Part shown: piece by piece, positions 1-6,599 of the stretch | How the letters are laid out: every line of letters begins with the position of its first letter | Numbering within the stretch: the first letter of the stretch is position 1 | Origin: Alphaproteobacteria bacterium | GTDB taxonomy: Bacteria > Pseudomonadota > Alphaproteobacteria > Rhizobiales > Hyphomicrobiaceae | Length of the DNA: 13,061 bases | Assembly (NCBI GenBank): GCA_005888525.1 | Contig: VBAB01000139.1 | Span: 1-13,061, forward strand | Reading direction: 5' to 3' | Program-made: the position numbers and the translations under genes | The notes under the pieces: model-generated | The model's input: the letters and a program-made list of their open reading frames with translations, nothing else | Databases searched by the model: none | Told to the model about the DNA's origin: nothing

Positions 1-27
1 AAAGCTCACCGCGCGCGAGCCGGCGAA

Positions 28-55
28 TTGACAGGGCCGCAAGGCTGCACATAAC
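28..55 (+). promoter_or_regulatory. Candidate sigma-70-type promoter of the sugar-catabolism cluster
   Basis: A perfect -35 hexamer TTGACA (28-33) is followed after 16 bases by CATAAC (50-55), which matches four of six positions of the -10 consensus. Transcription would start near position 62, giving a leader of about 25 bases that ends in the Shine-Dalgarno GGAGGG (78-83) of the first gene. The match and spacing are seen directly; activity is inferred. No operator-like inverted repeat is obvious around it, and the window begins too close upstream to show a regulator gene. Confidence 0.5.
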
Positions 56-87
56 TGGCCGGGCACACGAGCACAGCGGAGGGCGGC

Positions 88-1239
88 ATGGGCGTGAGAC
101 GGCTCGGCATCGTCATGAACGGCGTGACGGGACGCATGGGGACCAATCAGCACCTCGTACGCTCGATCATCGCCATCCGCGCCGAGGGCGGCGTCGCGCT
201 TTCCAACGGCGACCGCATCATGCCCGATCCCATCCTCGTCGGGCGCAACAAGGAGAAGCTCAGCGCCCTGGCCAAGGACAGCGGCATCGCGCGCGTCACC
301 ACCGATCTCGACGCGGCTCTAGCCGACAAGAACGACACCGTCTTCTTCGATGCGGCCACCACGCAGATGCGTCCCGCCCTGCTCGCCAAGGCGATCGCCG
401 CGGGCAAGCACATCTACTGCGAGAAGCCGGTTGCCACCAGCCTGGAGGAGGCGCTCGGCATCGCCCGCAAGGCCAAGGCCGCCGGCATCCGCCACGGCGT
501 CGTGCAGGACAAGCTGTTCCTGCCCGGCCTGCGCAAGCTCAAGATGCTGATCGACTCGGGCTTCTTCGGCCGCATCTTCGCGGTGAAGGGCGAGTTCGGT
601 TACTGGGTGTTCGAGGGCGACCTGCAGCCGGCCCAGCGCCCCTCGTGGAACTATCGCTCCGAGGACGGCGGCGGCATGATCCTCGACATGCTTTGTCACT
701 GGCGCTACGTGCTCGACAACACCTTCGGCAACGTGCGCTCGGTGTCCTGCCTCGGCGCCACACACATCCCCGAGCGAGTCGACGAGGCTGGCAAAAGCTA
801 CAAGGCCACCGCCGACGACGCGGCCTATGCCACCTTCCAGCTCGAGGGCGGCATCATCGCCCACTTCAATTGCTCGTGGGCGACGCGCGTGCGCCGCGAC
901 GACCTGCTCACCCTGCACGTCGACGGCACGCACGGCTCGGCCGTGGCCGGGCTGCAGGACGTCGTCACCCAGCAGCGCATGGCCACGCCGAAGCCCGTCT
1001 GGAACCCCGACGTCAAACAACCGATCGACTTCTACGCCGGCTGGCAGCCGGTGCCGGAGACGCAAACCTTCGACAACGGCTTCAAGCTGCAATGGGAGGC
1101 CTTCATCCGCCACGTCGCCGAGGACGCGCCCTACAAGTGGGACCTGGTGGAGGGCGCCAAGGGCGTGCAGCTGGTGGAGTGCGCGCTGCGGTCCTGGAAG
1201 GAGCGCCGCTGGGTGGATGTGCCGGATTTGAAGGTTTGA
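88..1239 (+). CDS. Gfo/Idh/MocA-family NAD(P)-dependent oxidoreductase
   Basis: This 383-residue protein has the usual length and two-domain plan of the family, whose members oxidise or reduce a hydroxyl of sugars, inositols and related polyols with NAD(P). The N-terminal Rossmann fold has strand LGIVMNG followed by the glycine-rich turn GVTGRMG (residues 12-18). The family hallmark EKP is at 112-114 (context YCEKPVA), with K113 the expected catalytic lysine. The second half carries GGGMILDMLCHW, whose D200 and H204 fit the family's DxxxH catalytic/substrate pair. No signal peptide is seen, so it is cytoplasmic. The start ATG at 88 has GGAGGG four bases upstream; the next in-frame ATG (115) would delete the first beta strand. 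It is the first gene of a three-gene set with the DUF993 protein and the isomerase, which suggests it performs the oxidation step of a sugar-type catabolic route. The substrate cannot be read from the sequence. Confidence 0.92.
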   Translation: MGVRRLGIVMNGVTGRMGTNQHLVRSIIAIRAEGGVALSNGDRIMPDPILVGRNKEKLSALAKDSGIARVTTDLDAALADKNDTVFFDAATTQMRPALLAKAIAAGKHIYCEKPVATSLEEALGIARKAKAAGIRHGVVQDKLFLPGLRKLKMLIDSGFFGRIFAVKGEFGYWVFEGDLQPAQRPSWNYRSEDGGGMILDMLCHWRYVLDNTFGNVRSVSCLGATHIPERVDEAGKSYKATADDAAYATFQLEGGIIAHFNCSWATRVRRDDLLTLHVDGTHGSAVAGLQDVVTQQRMATPKPVWNPDVKQPIDFYAGWQPVPETQTFDNGFKLQWEAFIRHVAEDAPYKWDLVEGAKGVQLVECALRSWKERRWVDVPDLKV

Positions 1240-1241
1240 TT

Positions 1242-1341
1242 TGTCATCCCGGGCCTTGTGCCCGGGATCCATCGCGCCGCGAACTCCCAACCCTGAGAGC
1301 GCGGGGATGGCTGGATACCGGGGGCAAGCCCCGGTATGACA
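1242..1341. repeat. REPIN-like inverted pair of 30-base palindromes, copy 1
   Basis: Two 30-base arms (1242-1271 and 1312-1341) lie in opposite orientation around a 40-base spacer. Each arm is itself a palindrome built on CCGGG...CTTG...CCCGG and begins with TGTCAT. The same element recurs at 3434-3525. It fills most of the 129 bases between the oxidoreductase stop and the DUF993 start, so if the genes are cotranscribed it would form a strong structure in the mRNA between them. The arrangement matches REP doublets (REPIN/BIME) known from many bacteria. No RAYT transposase is in the window. Confidence 0.8.
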
Positions 1342-1368
1342 GCCTGAGGGCAAAGCAACGGACGCACC

Positions 1369-2568
1369 ATGAATGCACCAATCCTCTCCTCCCTGAAGAT
1401 CAATCTGCCGACGGAGGCCGGCAAGCTCGAGACGTTCGTGCTGTCCGAGCCGCGCACCTATCCCGACAAGGCCAAGGGAGCCTTCAACCGGGTTGCCTTC
1501 TCCGCCGCGCACGTGGTGGCCGACGCGCGCGCAGCCAACGATCCCTGGATCGATTGCACGCTCGATTGGGAGCGCACGCTTGCCTACCGCGAATATCTCT
1601 GGGACCTCGGCCTCGGCGTGGCCGAGGCGATGGACACGGCCCAGCGTGGCATGGGGCTCGACTGGCCGACCTCGCTCGAGCTGATCCGGCGCGCGGTGAA
1701 GGCCGGCAAGGCCTGGGAGGCGCGCAATGGCAGGCCGGCGCTGATCGCCTCGGGCTGCGGCACCGACCATCTCGATTTTGCCCATGTGCGCTCCTTCGAC
1801 GAGGTGATCCGCGCCTACGAGGAGCAGATGGCGGCGATCGAGAAGGCGGGCGGCCGCCTGATCGTCATGGCGAGCCGGGCGCTCGCCCGCGTTGCCAAGT
1901 CGCCCGCCGACTACGAGCGCGTGTACGACCGCGTGCTGGGCCAGGCGCGCGAGCCCGTCATCATCCACTGGCTGGGCGAGATGTTCGACCCCGCGCTTGC
2001 CGGCTATTGGGGCAGCCCCGACCACATGCAGGCTATGAAGACGGCGGTCGGCGTCATCAACGCGCACGCCGCCAAGGTCGACGGCGTCAAGATCTCGCTG
2101 CTCGACAAGGAGAAGGAGATCGTCATGCGCCGCCAGCTCCCCAGGGGCGTGCGCATGTATACCGGCGACGATTTCAACTACGCCGAGCTGATCGCCGGCG
2201 ACGAGAAAGGCTACAGCGACGCGCTCCTCGGCATCTTCGACGCCATCGCGCCGGCGGCGTCCGCCGCGCTCACGGCACTGGCAGCCGGCGACCGCAAAAG
2301 CTTCGATGCGATCCTGGCGCCCACGGTGCCGCTGTCGCGCCACATCTTCAAGGCCCCCACGCGCTTCTACAAGACCGGCGTCGTCTTCATGGCCTACCTC
2401 AACGGCCTGCAGGACCATTTCGTGATGGTAGGCGGCCAGCAGAGCGCGCGTTCGCTCCCGCACCTGGCGGAGCTGTTCCGCCTCGCCGACCGCGCCGGCC
2501 TGCTGCGCGATCCGGATATGGCCCGCCGGCGCATGGTGCGTGTGCTGTCCGTGCACGGGATCGCCTGA
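1369..2568 (+). CDS. DUF993 protein, dihydrodipicolinate synthase/aldolase-like
   Basis: This 399-residue protein is recognised as the DUF993 family, usually annotated as a dihydrodipicolinate-synthase-like TIM-barrel protein; to my knowledge its reaction is not established. In class I lyases of the DHDPS/N-acetylneuraminate-lyase group a lysine in a G-(I/V)-K motif near the end of strand 6 forms the Schiff base. Here VDGVKISLLD puts K241 in that place, supporting a class I aldolase or dehydratase mechanism. The DHDPS tyrosine in the YNVPSR motif is not visible; the nearest analogous stretch is MASRAL (from residue 167). Other conspicuous segments are ASGCGTDHLD and IIHWLGEMFDP. It has no signal peptide and is probably cytoplasmic. 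Start ATG 1369 lies 27 bases after the repeat with only a weak Shine-Dalgarno. Its stop overlaps the next gene's start by one base (TGATG). Expected role: carbon-carbon cleavage or dehydration of a keto-sugar made by its neighbours (inference). Confidence 0.85.
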   Translation: MNAPILSSLKINLPTEAGKLETFVLSEPRTYPDKAKGAFNRVAFSAAHVVADARAANDPWIDCTLDWERTLAYREYLWDLGLGVAEAMDTAQRGMGLDWPTSLELIRRAVKAGKAWEARNGRPALIASGCGTDHLDFAHVRSFDEVIRAYEEQMAAIEKAGGRLIVMASRALARVAKSPADYERVYDRVLGQAREPVIIHWLGEMFDPALAGYWGSPDHMQAMKTAVGVINAHAAKVDGVKISLLDKEKEIVMRRQLPRGVRMYTGDDFNYAELIAGDEKGYSDALLGIFDAIAPAASAALTALAAGDRKSFDAILAPTVPLSRHIFKAPTRFYKTGVVFMAYLNGLQDHFVMVGGQQSARSLPHLAELFRLADRAGLLRDPDMARRRMVRVLSVHGIA

Positions 2569-3431
2569 TGCGCGATCTGGCGGGCGACCTATCGCTGCTG
2601 TCAATCAACACGGCGACGCTGCGCAAGCAGCTCGCGCTCTCCGCCGTCATCGAGACCTGCGCGCGACGCGGCATCGGCGGGCTGTCGCCGTGGCGCGACC
2701 AGGTGCAGGCCGCAGGCCTCGCACAGGTCGCCAGGCAGCTGAAGGACGCCCGCCTCGTGCTAACGGGCTACTGCCGCGGCGGGTTCTTCCCGGCAACCGA
2801 TGCGGCGGGTCTCCGTGCCGCGCTGGAGGACAATCGCCGCGCCGTCGACGAGGCCAAGGCACTCGGCGCGCCCTGCCTCGTGCTGGTGGCAGGCTCACTG
2901 CCGGACGCGCTTGCCGGCAAGCCTTCCCACAAGGACATCGGGCTCGCCCGCGCCCAGGTCCACGACGGCATCGCCGCGACGCTGCAGTATGCGCGCGGCG
3001 TCGGCATGCCGCTCGCCATCGAGCCCCTGCACCCCATGCAGGGCGCGGACCGCGCCTGCATCAACACGCTGGAGCACGCGCTCGACATCTGCGACGCACT
3101 CGATCCCGGCCGCACCGGCGCGTTGGGCGTCGCGCTCGACGTCTACCACGTGTGGTGGGATCCTAAGCTCACCGGCCAGATCGCCCGCGCTGGCGCCGAG
3201 CGCCTCCTCGCCTACCACGTGTGCGACTGGCTGGTGCCGACCCGCGACCTCCTCAACGATCGCGGCATGATGGGCGACGGCATCATCGAATTGAAGAAGA
3301 TCCGCGCGCTCGTCGAGGCAGCGGGCTACGCGGGCCACGTCGAGGTCGAGATTTTCTCCGATGCGTGGTGGAGCCGCCCCGCCGACGAGGTGCTCGACAC
3401 CTGCTTGGCGCGCTACCAGACGGTGGTGTGA
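2568..3431 (+). CDS. Sugar phosphate isomerase/epimerase (AP-endonuclease-2 TIM-barrel family)
   Basis: This 287-residue protein has the size and metal-site pattern of the xylose-isomerase-like TIM-barrel family, which isomerises or epimerises keto sugars and sugar derivatives with a divalent metal. Likely ligands and catalytic residues are E152 (LAIEPLHP), D191 and H194 (ALDVYHVWW), H217 and D220 (YHVCDW) and E261 (HVEVEIFSD). The ends of the barrel strands carry these groups in the usual order. No signal peptide is present. The frame is open far upstream, but ATG 2568 is the sensible start: it overlaps the DUF993 stop (TGATG), has GGGA seven bases ahead, and gives the normal family length. 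The overlap suggests translational coupling, so the two products are probably needed together. Substrate unknown; the partners suggest a sugar or polyol derivative. It closes the cluster, and a second copy of the palindromic repeat follows three bases later. Confidence 0.87.
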   Translation: MRDLAGDLSLLSINTATLRKQLALSAVIETCARRGIGGLSPWRDQVQAAGLAQVARQLKDARLVLTGYCRGGFFPATDAAGLRAALEDNRRAVDEAKALGAPCLVLVAGSLPDALAGKPSHKDIGLARAQVHDGIAATLQYARGVGMPLAIEPLHPMQGADRACINTLEHALDICDALDPGRTGALGVALDVYHVWWDPKLTGQIARAGAERLLAYHVCDWLVPTRDLLNDRGMMGDGIIELKKIRALVEAAGYAGHVEVEIFSDAWWSRPADEVLDTCLARYQTVV

Positions 3432-3433
3432 GG

Positions 3434-3525
3434 TGTCATACCGGGGCTTGTCCCCGGTATCCAGGCAGCCGCGAACGCCGGAGCAAAAGGCATGATGGAT
3501 CCCGGCGACAAGCACCGGGATGACA
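3434..3525. repeat. REPIN-like inverted pair of 30-base palindromes, copy 2
   Basis: Arms at 3434-3463 and 3496-3525 match the element at 1242-1341, again in opposite orientation, with a 32-base spacer. Both copies share the outer TGTCAT/TGACA ends, the CTTG core and the motif GCCGCGAAC just inside the first arm. Stem bases differ between arms in paired fashion (ATCCCGG with CCGGGAT; ATACCGG with CCGGTAT), so pairing is kept while sequence changes. It separates the isomerase stop from the DsbD-like gene and could act as a 3' stabiliser or a partial terminator; neither arm is followed by a T-run. Confidence 0.8.
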
Positions 3526-3556
3526 AGATCGTGAGCGGCTTTGACTTGTGCTTGCC

Positions 3557-5779
3557 ATGCCGATCACTCAACGTCCCGCCGTGGTGCACCATCGATCCCA
3601 GCAGACGCGGCCTGCCCGCCAGCGAGCCTCTGGCTTCATTGCGTACGTGTTTGCCCTCGCAGCGCTGCTGGGAGGCTGGGCGACAGCCTCGAATGCTTCA
3701 CCGCCGGCTGACGAGCTCGTGCAGGCGGAGCTGATTGCCGAGCCCGCGGTGATAAGGCCGGGTGAGCCTTTCTGGGTCGGTTTGCGGTTGCGCATCAAGC
3801 AGGATTGGCACGTCTACTGGCGCAATCCCGGTGACTCCGGCGAAGCCGTCAGCATTAATTGGCGGCTCCCGCCGGGCTTCTCAGCCAGTCCGATCGCTTG
3901 GCCGACGCCGCAGCGCATTCCCGTCGCCCACCTCGTCAACTTCGGCTACGAGGGCGAGACGACGTTACTCGCACGCATCACGCCTCCTGCCTCGCTCGCC
4001 ACTGCCGCACCCATCGGCATCTTGGCCGACGTCACTTGGCTGGTGTGCGAGAAGGAGTGCATCCCGGGCGAAGCGAGCCTGTCGCTCAGCCTGCCTGTTG
4101 CCGGCGCTGGCGCTGCAGCCGCGCCCACCGCAACTGCGACAGCCTCCTTCGACGCCGCCCGCAGGGCCCTGCCGCAGCCCTCGCCATGGGGCGCGCGCAT
4201 GCAGCTTGCCCCGGACCGGGTGACGCTCCAGGTGGACGCCAAGGGTCTGACGCCGGGGGCCATCCGCTCGGCCTTCTTCTTCCCCTACGCGGAGACGCTG
4301 GTGCGGCACGCGGCGCCGCAACAGCTCGACGTCACCCGCGACGGCTTGGTCCTGCGCCTCGAGCGCAGCGCGCTGTCGACCGCGGCGCCGACGGACGCCG
4401 GCGGCGTGCTCGTCCTGGAGGAGACTCTCGGGGCAACGACTGCGGCCCATGCATTCCAACTCGCCAACGTTGCCATCGGCCAGGGAGCCGCGCCTTACGA
4501 GCCGGCATCGCTCACGGCCGTGTTGCAGGCCGCGTTCCTCGCCCTCGTCGGCGGCGTGATCCTCAACCTGATGCCCTGCGTATTTCCCGTGCTCTCCATC
4601 AAGGTGCTGGCCTTGGTCGAGCAGGCGGGCGCATCGCGGTCGCAGGTGCGCCGCCACGGTGCCGCCTATACGGCCGGCGTGCTCGTAGCATTCACGGCCT
4701 TGGGGCTGGTGCTGCTCGGCGCGCGCGCCGCCGGTGCTGAGGTCGGGTGGGGCTTCCAGCTGCAGTCGCCCGCAGCCGTCGCCCTCCTGGCCTATCTGCT
4801 GCTGGCGATGGGCTTGAGCCTCTCGGGCGTATTCCATCTCGGATCGTCGCTGCAGGGCCTGGGCCACGGGCTGACGCGGCGCTCGGGGCTCGCCGGCTCG
4901 TTCTTCACGGGCGCGCTCGCAGCCGTGGTGGCGACGCCCTGCACGGCGCCGTTCATGGGGACGGCGGTCGGCTTCGCCCTCACCCAGCCACCCGCCCTGT
5001 CGCTTGCCGTGATCCTGGCGCTCGGGCTCGGCCTGGCGCTGCCGTTCCTGCTCCTGACGCTTGCGCCCCAGCTGATCGGCCGCCTGCCGCGCCCCGGCGC
5101 CTGGATGGAGACGCTGCGGCAGCTGCTGGCCTTCCCGGTCTATGCCACGGTGGCCTGGCTGGTGTGGGTGCTGGGCCAGCAAGTTGGCCCGGCCGGACAG
5201 TTCGCCGCCCTCGCCGGGCTCGTGCTCGTCGGTCTCGCGGCATGGTCGTTCGATGCGACGCAATCGGCCGGCGGATGGGGCCGGGGCATGGCGACGGGAG
5301 GGCTCGCCGCGTCGCTCGTCGGCATTGCCGTCGCGGTCGCCGAGCTGGAGAGCGACCGCGAGCCGGTCGGCGCCCCGCAGTCGGCCTCCGCGGCACGTCA
5401 CGAGCGCTTCACGCAAGTCCGGCTCGATGAGCTCATCGCCGCGCAGCACCCGGTGTTCGTCAACATGACGGCGGCCTGGTGCATCACCTGCCTCGTCAAC
5501 GAGCGCGCGGCGCTGGGAAGCCAGGCGGTGCAGGCTGCGTTCGCCGCCAAGGGTGTCGCCTACCTCAAGGGCGACTGGACCAGCCGCAACCCCGAGATCA
5601 CCCGCCTGCTCCAGAAACATGGCCGCAGCGGCGTGCCGCTCTACCTGCTTTACACGGGGAGCGGCGAGCCGGTCGTGCTGCCGCAGATCCTCACCCCCGC
5701 CACAGTGCTGGGCGAGATCGACCGCATTCCCGATCCGCCCCAGCGCCGAGCCTCTCTACCAACGCCAGCCAAGGAGTAA
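3557..5779 (+). CDS. ScsB/DsbD-like protein-disulfide reductase, membrane electron transporter
   Basis: This protein carries electrons from cytoplasmic thioredoxin across the inner membrane to envelope thiol proteins. Counting from ATG 3557 (740 residues), a basic N-terminus is followed by a hydrophobic segment (about 25-45), read as a signal peptide or anchor. Next is a large periplasmic region with WHVYWRNPGDSG, FGYEGE and a CEKEC pair (C164, C168), typical of ScsB-type proteins. The membrane domain (about 315-600) has several hydrophobic helices and the two redox cysteines in NLMPCVFPVL (C341) and ATPCTAPFMG (C462). A C-terminal periplasmic thioredoxin domain has the active site WCITC (C642, C645). 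All three cysteine pairs are intact. Start is uncertain: an in-frame GTG lies at 3548 and neither has a clear Shine-Dalgarno. The redoxin gene follows within five bases, a likely operon partner and substrate. Family ScsB proteins are known to feed several envelope thioredoxin-like and peroxiredoxin-like proteins. Confidence 0.9.
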   Translation: MPITQRPAVVHHRSQQTRPARQRASGFIAYVFALAALLGGWATASNASPPADELVQAELIAEPAVIRPGEPFWVGLRLRIKQDWHVYWRNPGDSGEAVSINWRLPPGFSASPIAWPTPQRIPVAHLVNFGYEGETTLLARITPPASLATAAPIGILADVTWLVCEKECIPGEASLSLSLPVAGAGAAAAPTATATASFDAARRALPQPSPWGARMQLAPDRVTLQVDAKGLTPGAIRSAFFFPYAETLVRHAAPQQLDVTRDGLVLRLERSALSTAAPTDAGGVLVLEETLGATTAAHAFQLANVAIGQGAAPYEPASLTAVLQAAFLALVGGVILNLMPCVFPVLSIKVLALVEQAGASRSQVRRHGAAYTAGVLVAFTALGLVLLGARAAGAEVGWGFQLQSPAAVALLAYLLLAMGLSLSGVFHLGSSLQGLGHGLTRRSGLAGSFFTGALAAVVATPCTAPFMGTAVGFALTQPPALSLAVILALGLGLALPFLLLTLAPQLIGRLPRPGAWMETLRQLLAFPVYATVAWLVWVLGQQVGPAGQFAALAGLVLVGLAAWSFDATQSAGGWGRGMATGGLAASLVGIAVAVAELESDREPVGAPQSASAARHERFTQVRLDELIAAQHPVFVNMTAAWCITCLVNERAALGSQAVQAAFAAKGVAYLKGDWTSRNPEITRLLQKHGRSGVPLYLLYTGSGEPVVLPQILTPATVLGEIDRIPDPPQRRASLPTPAKE

Positions 5780-5784
5780 TGCCC

Positions 5785-6435
5785 ATGAAGCTTGTCGCGC
5801 GACGCACCGTGCTCGCTGTCGGCCTCGGTGGCGCCGCAGCCATCGCCCTCGATGTCGCCCTCGCCCCGACCATCGCCTATCCTGGAGCGCAAGCGCGCAT
5901 AGGGGCGCCGGCCCCCGCCTTCACGCTCGCCGACAGCAACGGCAAGACCGTCTCGCTCGCCGACTTCAAGGGCAAGACCGTCGTGCTCGAGTGGACCAAC
6001 CACGATTGCCCCTACGTGCGCAAACACTACGGCGGCAACAACATGCAGGCGCTGCAGAAGAAGTGGACCGCTCAGGGCGTCGTGTGGCTGACGCTGATCT
6101 CGTCCGCGCCTGGCACAGAGGGCTACGTCTCGGCCCAAGAGGCCAACAAGCTCACCGCCGAGCGCGGCGCGGCACCGAGCGACGTCCTGTTCGATCCCAA
6201 GGGCGACGTCGGGCGCGCCTACGGGGCGCAGGTGACCCCGCACATGTACGTCATCAAGGGCGACGGCACGCTCGTCTACATGGGCGGCATCGACGACAAG
6301 CCGACCGCCAGGTTGGCCGACCTGAAGACCGCGAAGAACTTCGTCGATGCGGCGCTCAGCGAGATGACGCAGGGCAAGCCGGTGTCGGTGACGACCTCGC
6401 GCCCCTACGGCTGCAGCATCAAGTATTCGTCCTGA
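5785..6435 (+). CDS. Exported redoxin (AhpC/TSA-TlpA-like) with single active-site Cys
   Basis: This 216-residue protein begins MKLVARR, followed by a hydrophobic stretch to about residue 30 and IAYPGAQA, a probable signal peptide, so it acts in the periplasm. The mature part opens with IGAPAPAFTLADSNGKTVSL, the typical entry of the AhpC/TSA redoxin fold, and DFKGKTVVLEWTNHDCPYV. The usual CxxC is reduced to one cysteine, C75 (CPYV). The cis-proline loop is represented by QVTPHMYVI. A second cysteine, C210, sits in the C-terminal YGCSIKY. C75 and C210 could form a peroxiredoxin-like resolving pair, so it may be a peroxidase or a specialised thiol protein. AAGGAG (5771-5776) gives eight-base spacing to ATG 5785; the ATG at 5779 would leave only two bases and is rejected. 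Its position directly after the ScsB-like gene suggests it is reduced by that protein (inference). Confidence 0.87.
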   Translation: MKLVARRTVLAVGLGGAAAIALDVALAPTIAYPGAQARIGAPAPAFTLADSNGKTVSLADFKGKTVVLEWTNHDCPYVRKHYGGNNMQALQKKWTAQGVVWLTLISSAPGTEGYVSAQEANKLTAERGAAPSDVLFDPKGDVGRAYGAQVTPHMYVIKGDGTLVYMGGIDDKPTARLADLKTAKNFVDAALSEMTQGKPVSVTTSRPYGCSIKYSS

Positions 6436-6470
6436 AGTAGACGTGCCACGGCGCAGCGGGATCAACCGGT

Positions 6471-6572
6471 CCCCCTCCCCTTGACGGGGAAGGGTTAGGG
6501 GTGGGGTGGACTTCAAGCGGCGTCCAGGTCTTGTTACCCCCACCCCCGACCCCTCCCCGCAAGGGGGAGGGG
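6471..6572. repeat. GC-rich long inverted repeat between convergent genes
   Basis: Two arms of about 37 bases (6471-6507 and 6536-6572) are complementary apart from a few mismatches and small gaps, around a 28-base spacer. Each arm also holds a smaller hairpin: CCCCTCCCC-ttgac-GGGGAAGGG in the first and CCCCTCCCCGC-aa-GGGGGAGGGG in the second. It occupies most of the space between the redoxin stop and the serC stop. Its place between converging genes makes a bidirectional transcription-ending or mRNA-protecting role plausible. There is no T-run, so it is not a standard intrinsic terminator. Similar C/G-rich elements are frequent in rhizobial intergenic regions. Confidence 0.75.
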
Positions 6573-6599
6573 AGCCAGCGCCGCATCGTCGGTATCAGG

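Noticed and set aside
645..2567. Upstream extension of the sugar isomerase frame to position 645
   Set aside because: The extension overlaps two real genes in another frame and is Arg/Ala-rich. The ATG at 2568 gives the normal family length.
319..2604. Very long minus-strand open frame (761 codons) antisense to the oxidoreductase and DUF993 genes
   Set aside because: It spans two well-recognised plus-strand genes and the repeat between them, has low-complexity Arg/His/Gly/Ala/Val composition and no recognisable motif. Long antisense frames are expected in GC-rich DNA.
1242..3525. REPIN-like repeats as a CRISPR array or insertion-sequence ends
   Set aside because: Only two copies, 2.2 kb apart, with internal palindromes and no regular spacers, no transposase and no target-site duplication that I can identify.
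3965..5620. Minus-strand open frame of 551 codons opposite the DsbD-like gene
   Set aside because: The opposite strand encodes clear family motifs and all six redox cysteines; this frame is Arg/Glu/Gln/Gly-rich shadow sequence.
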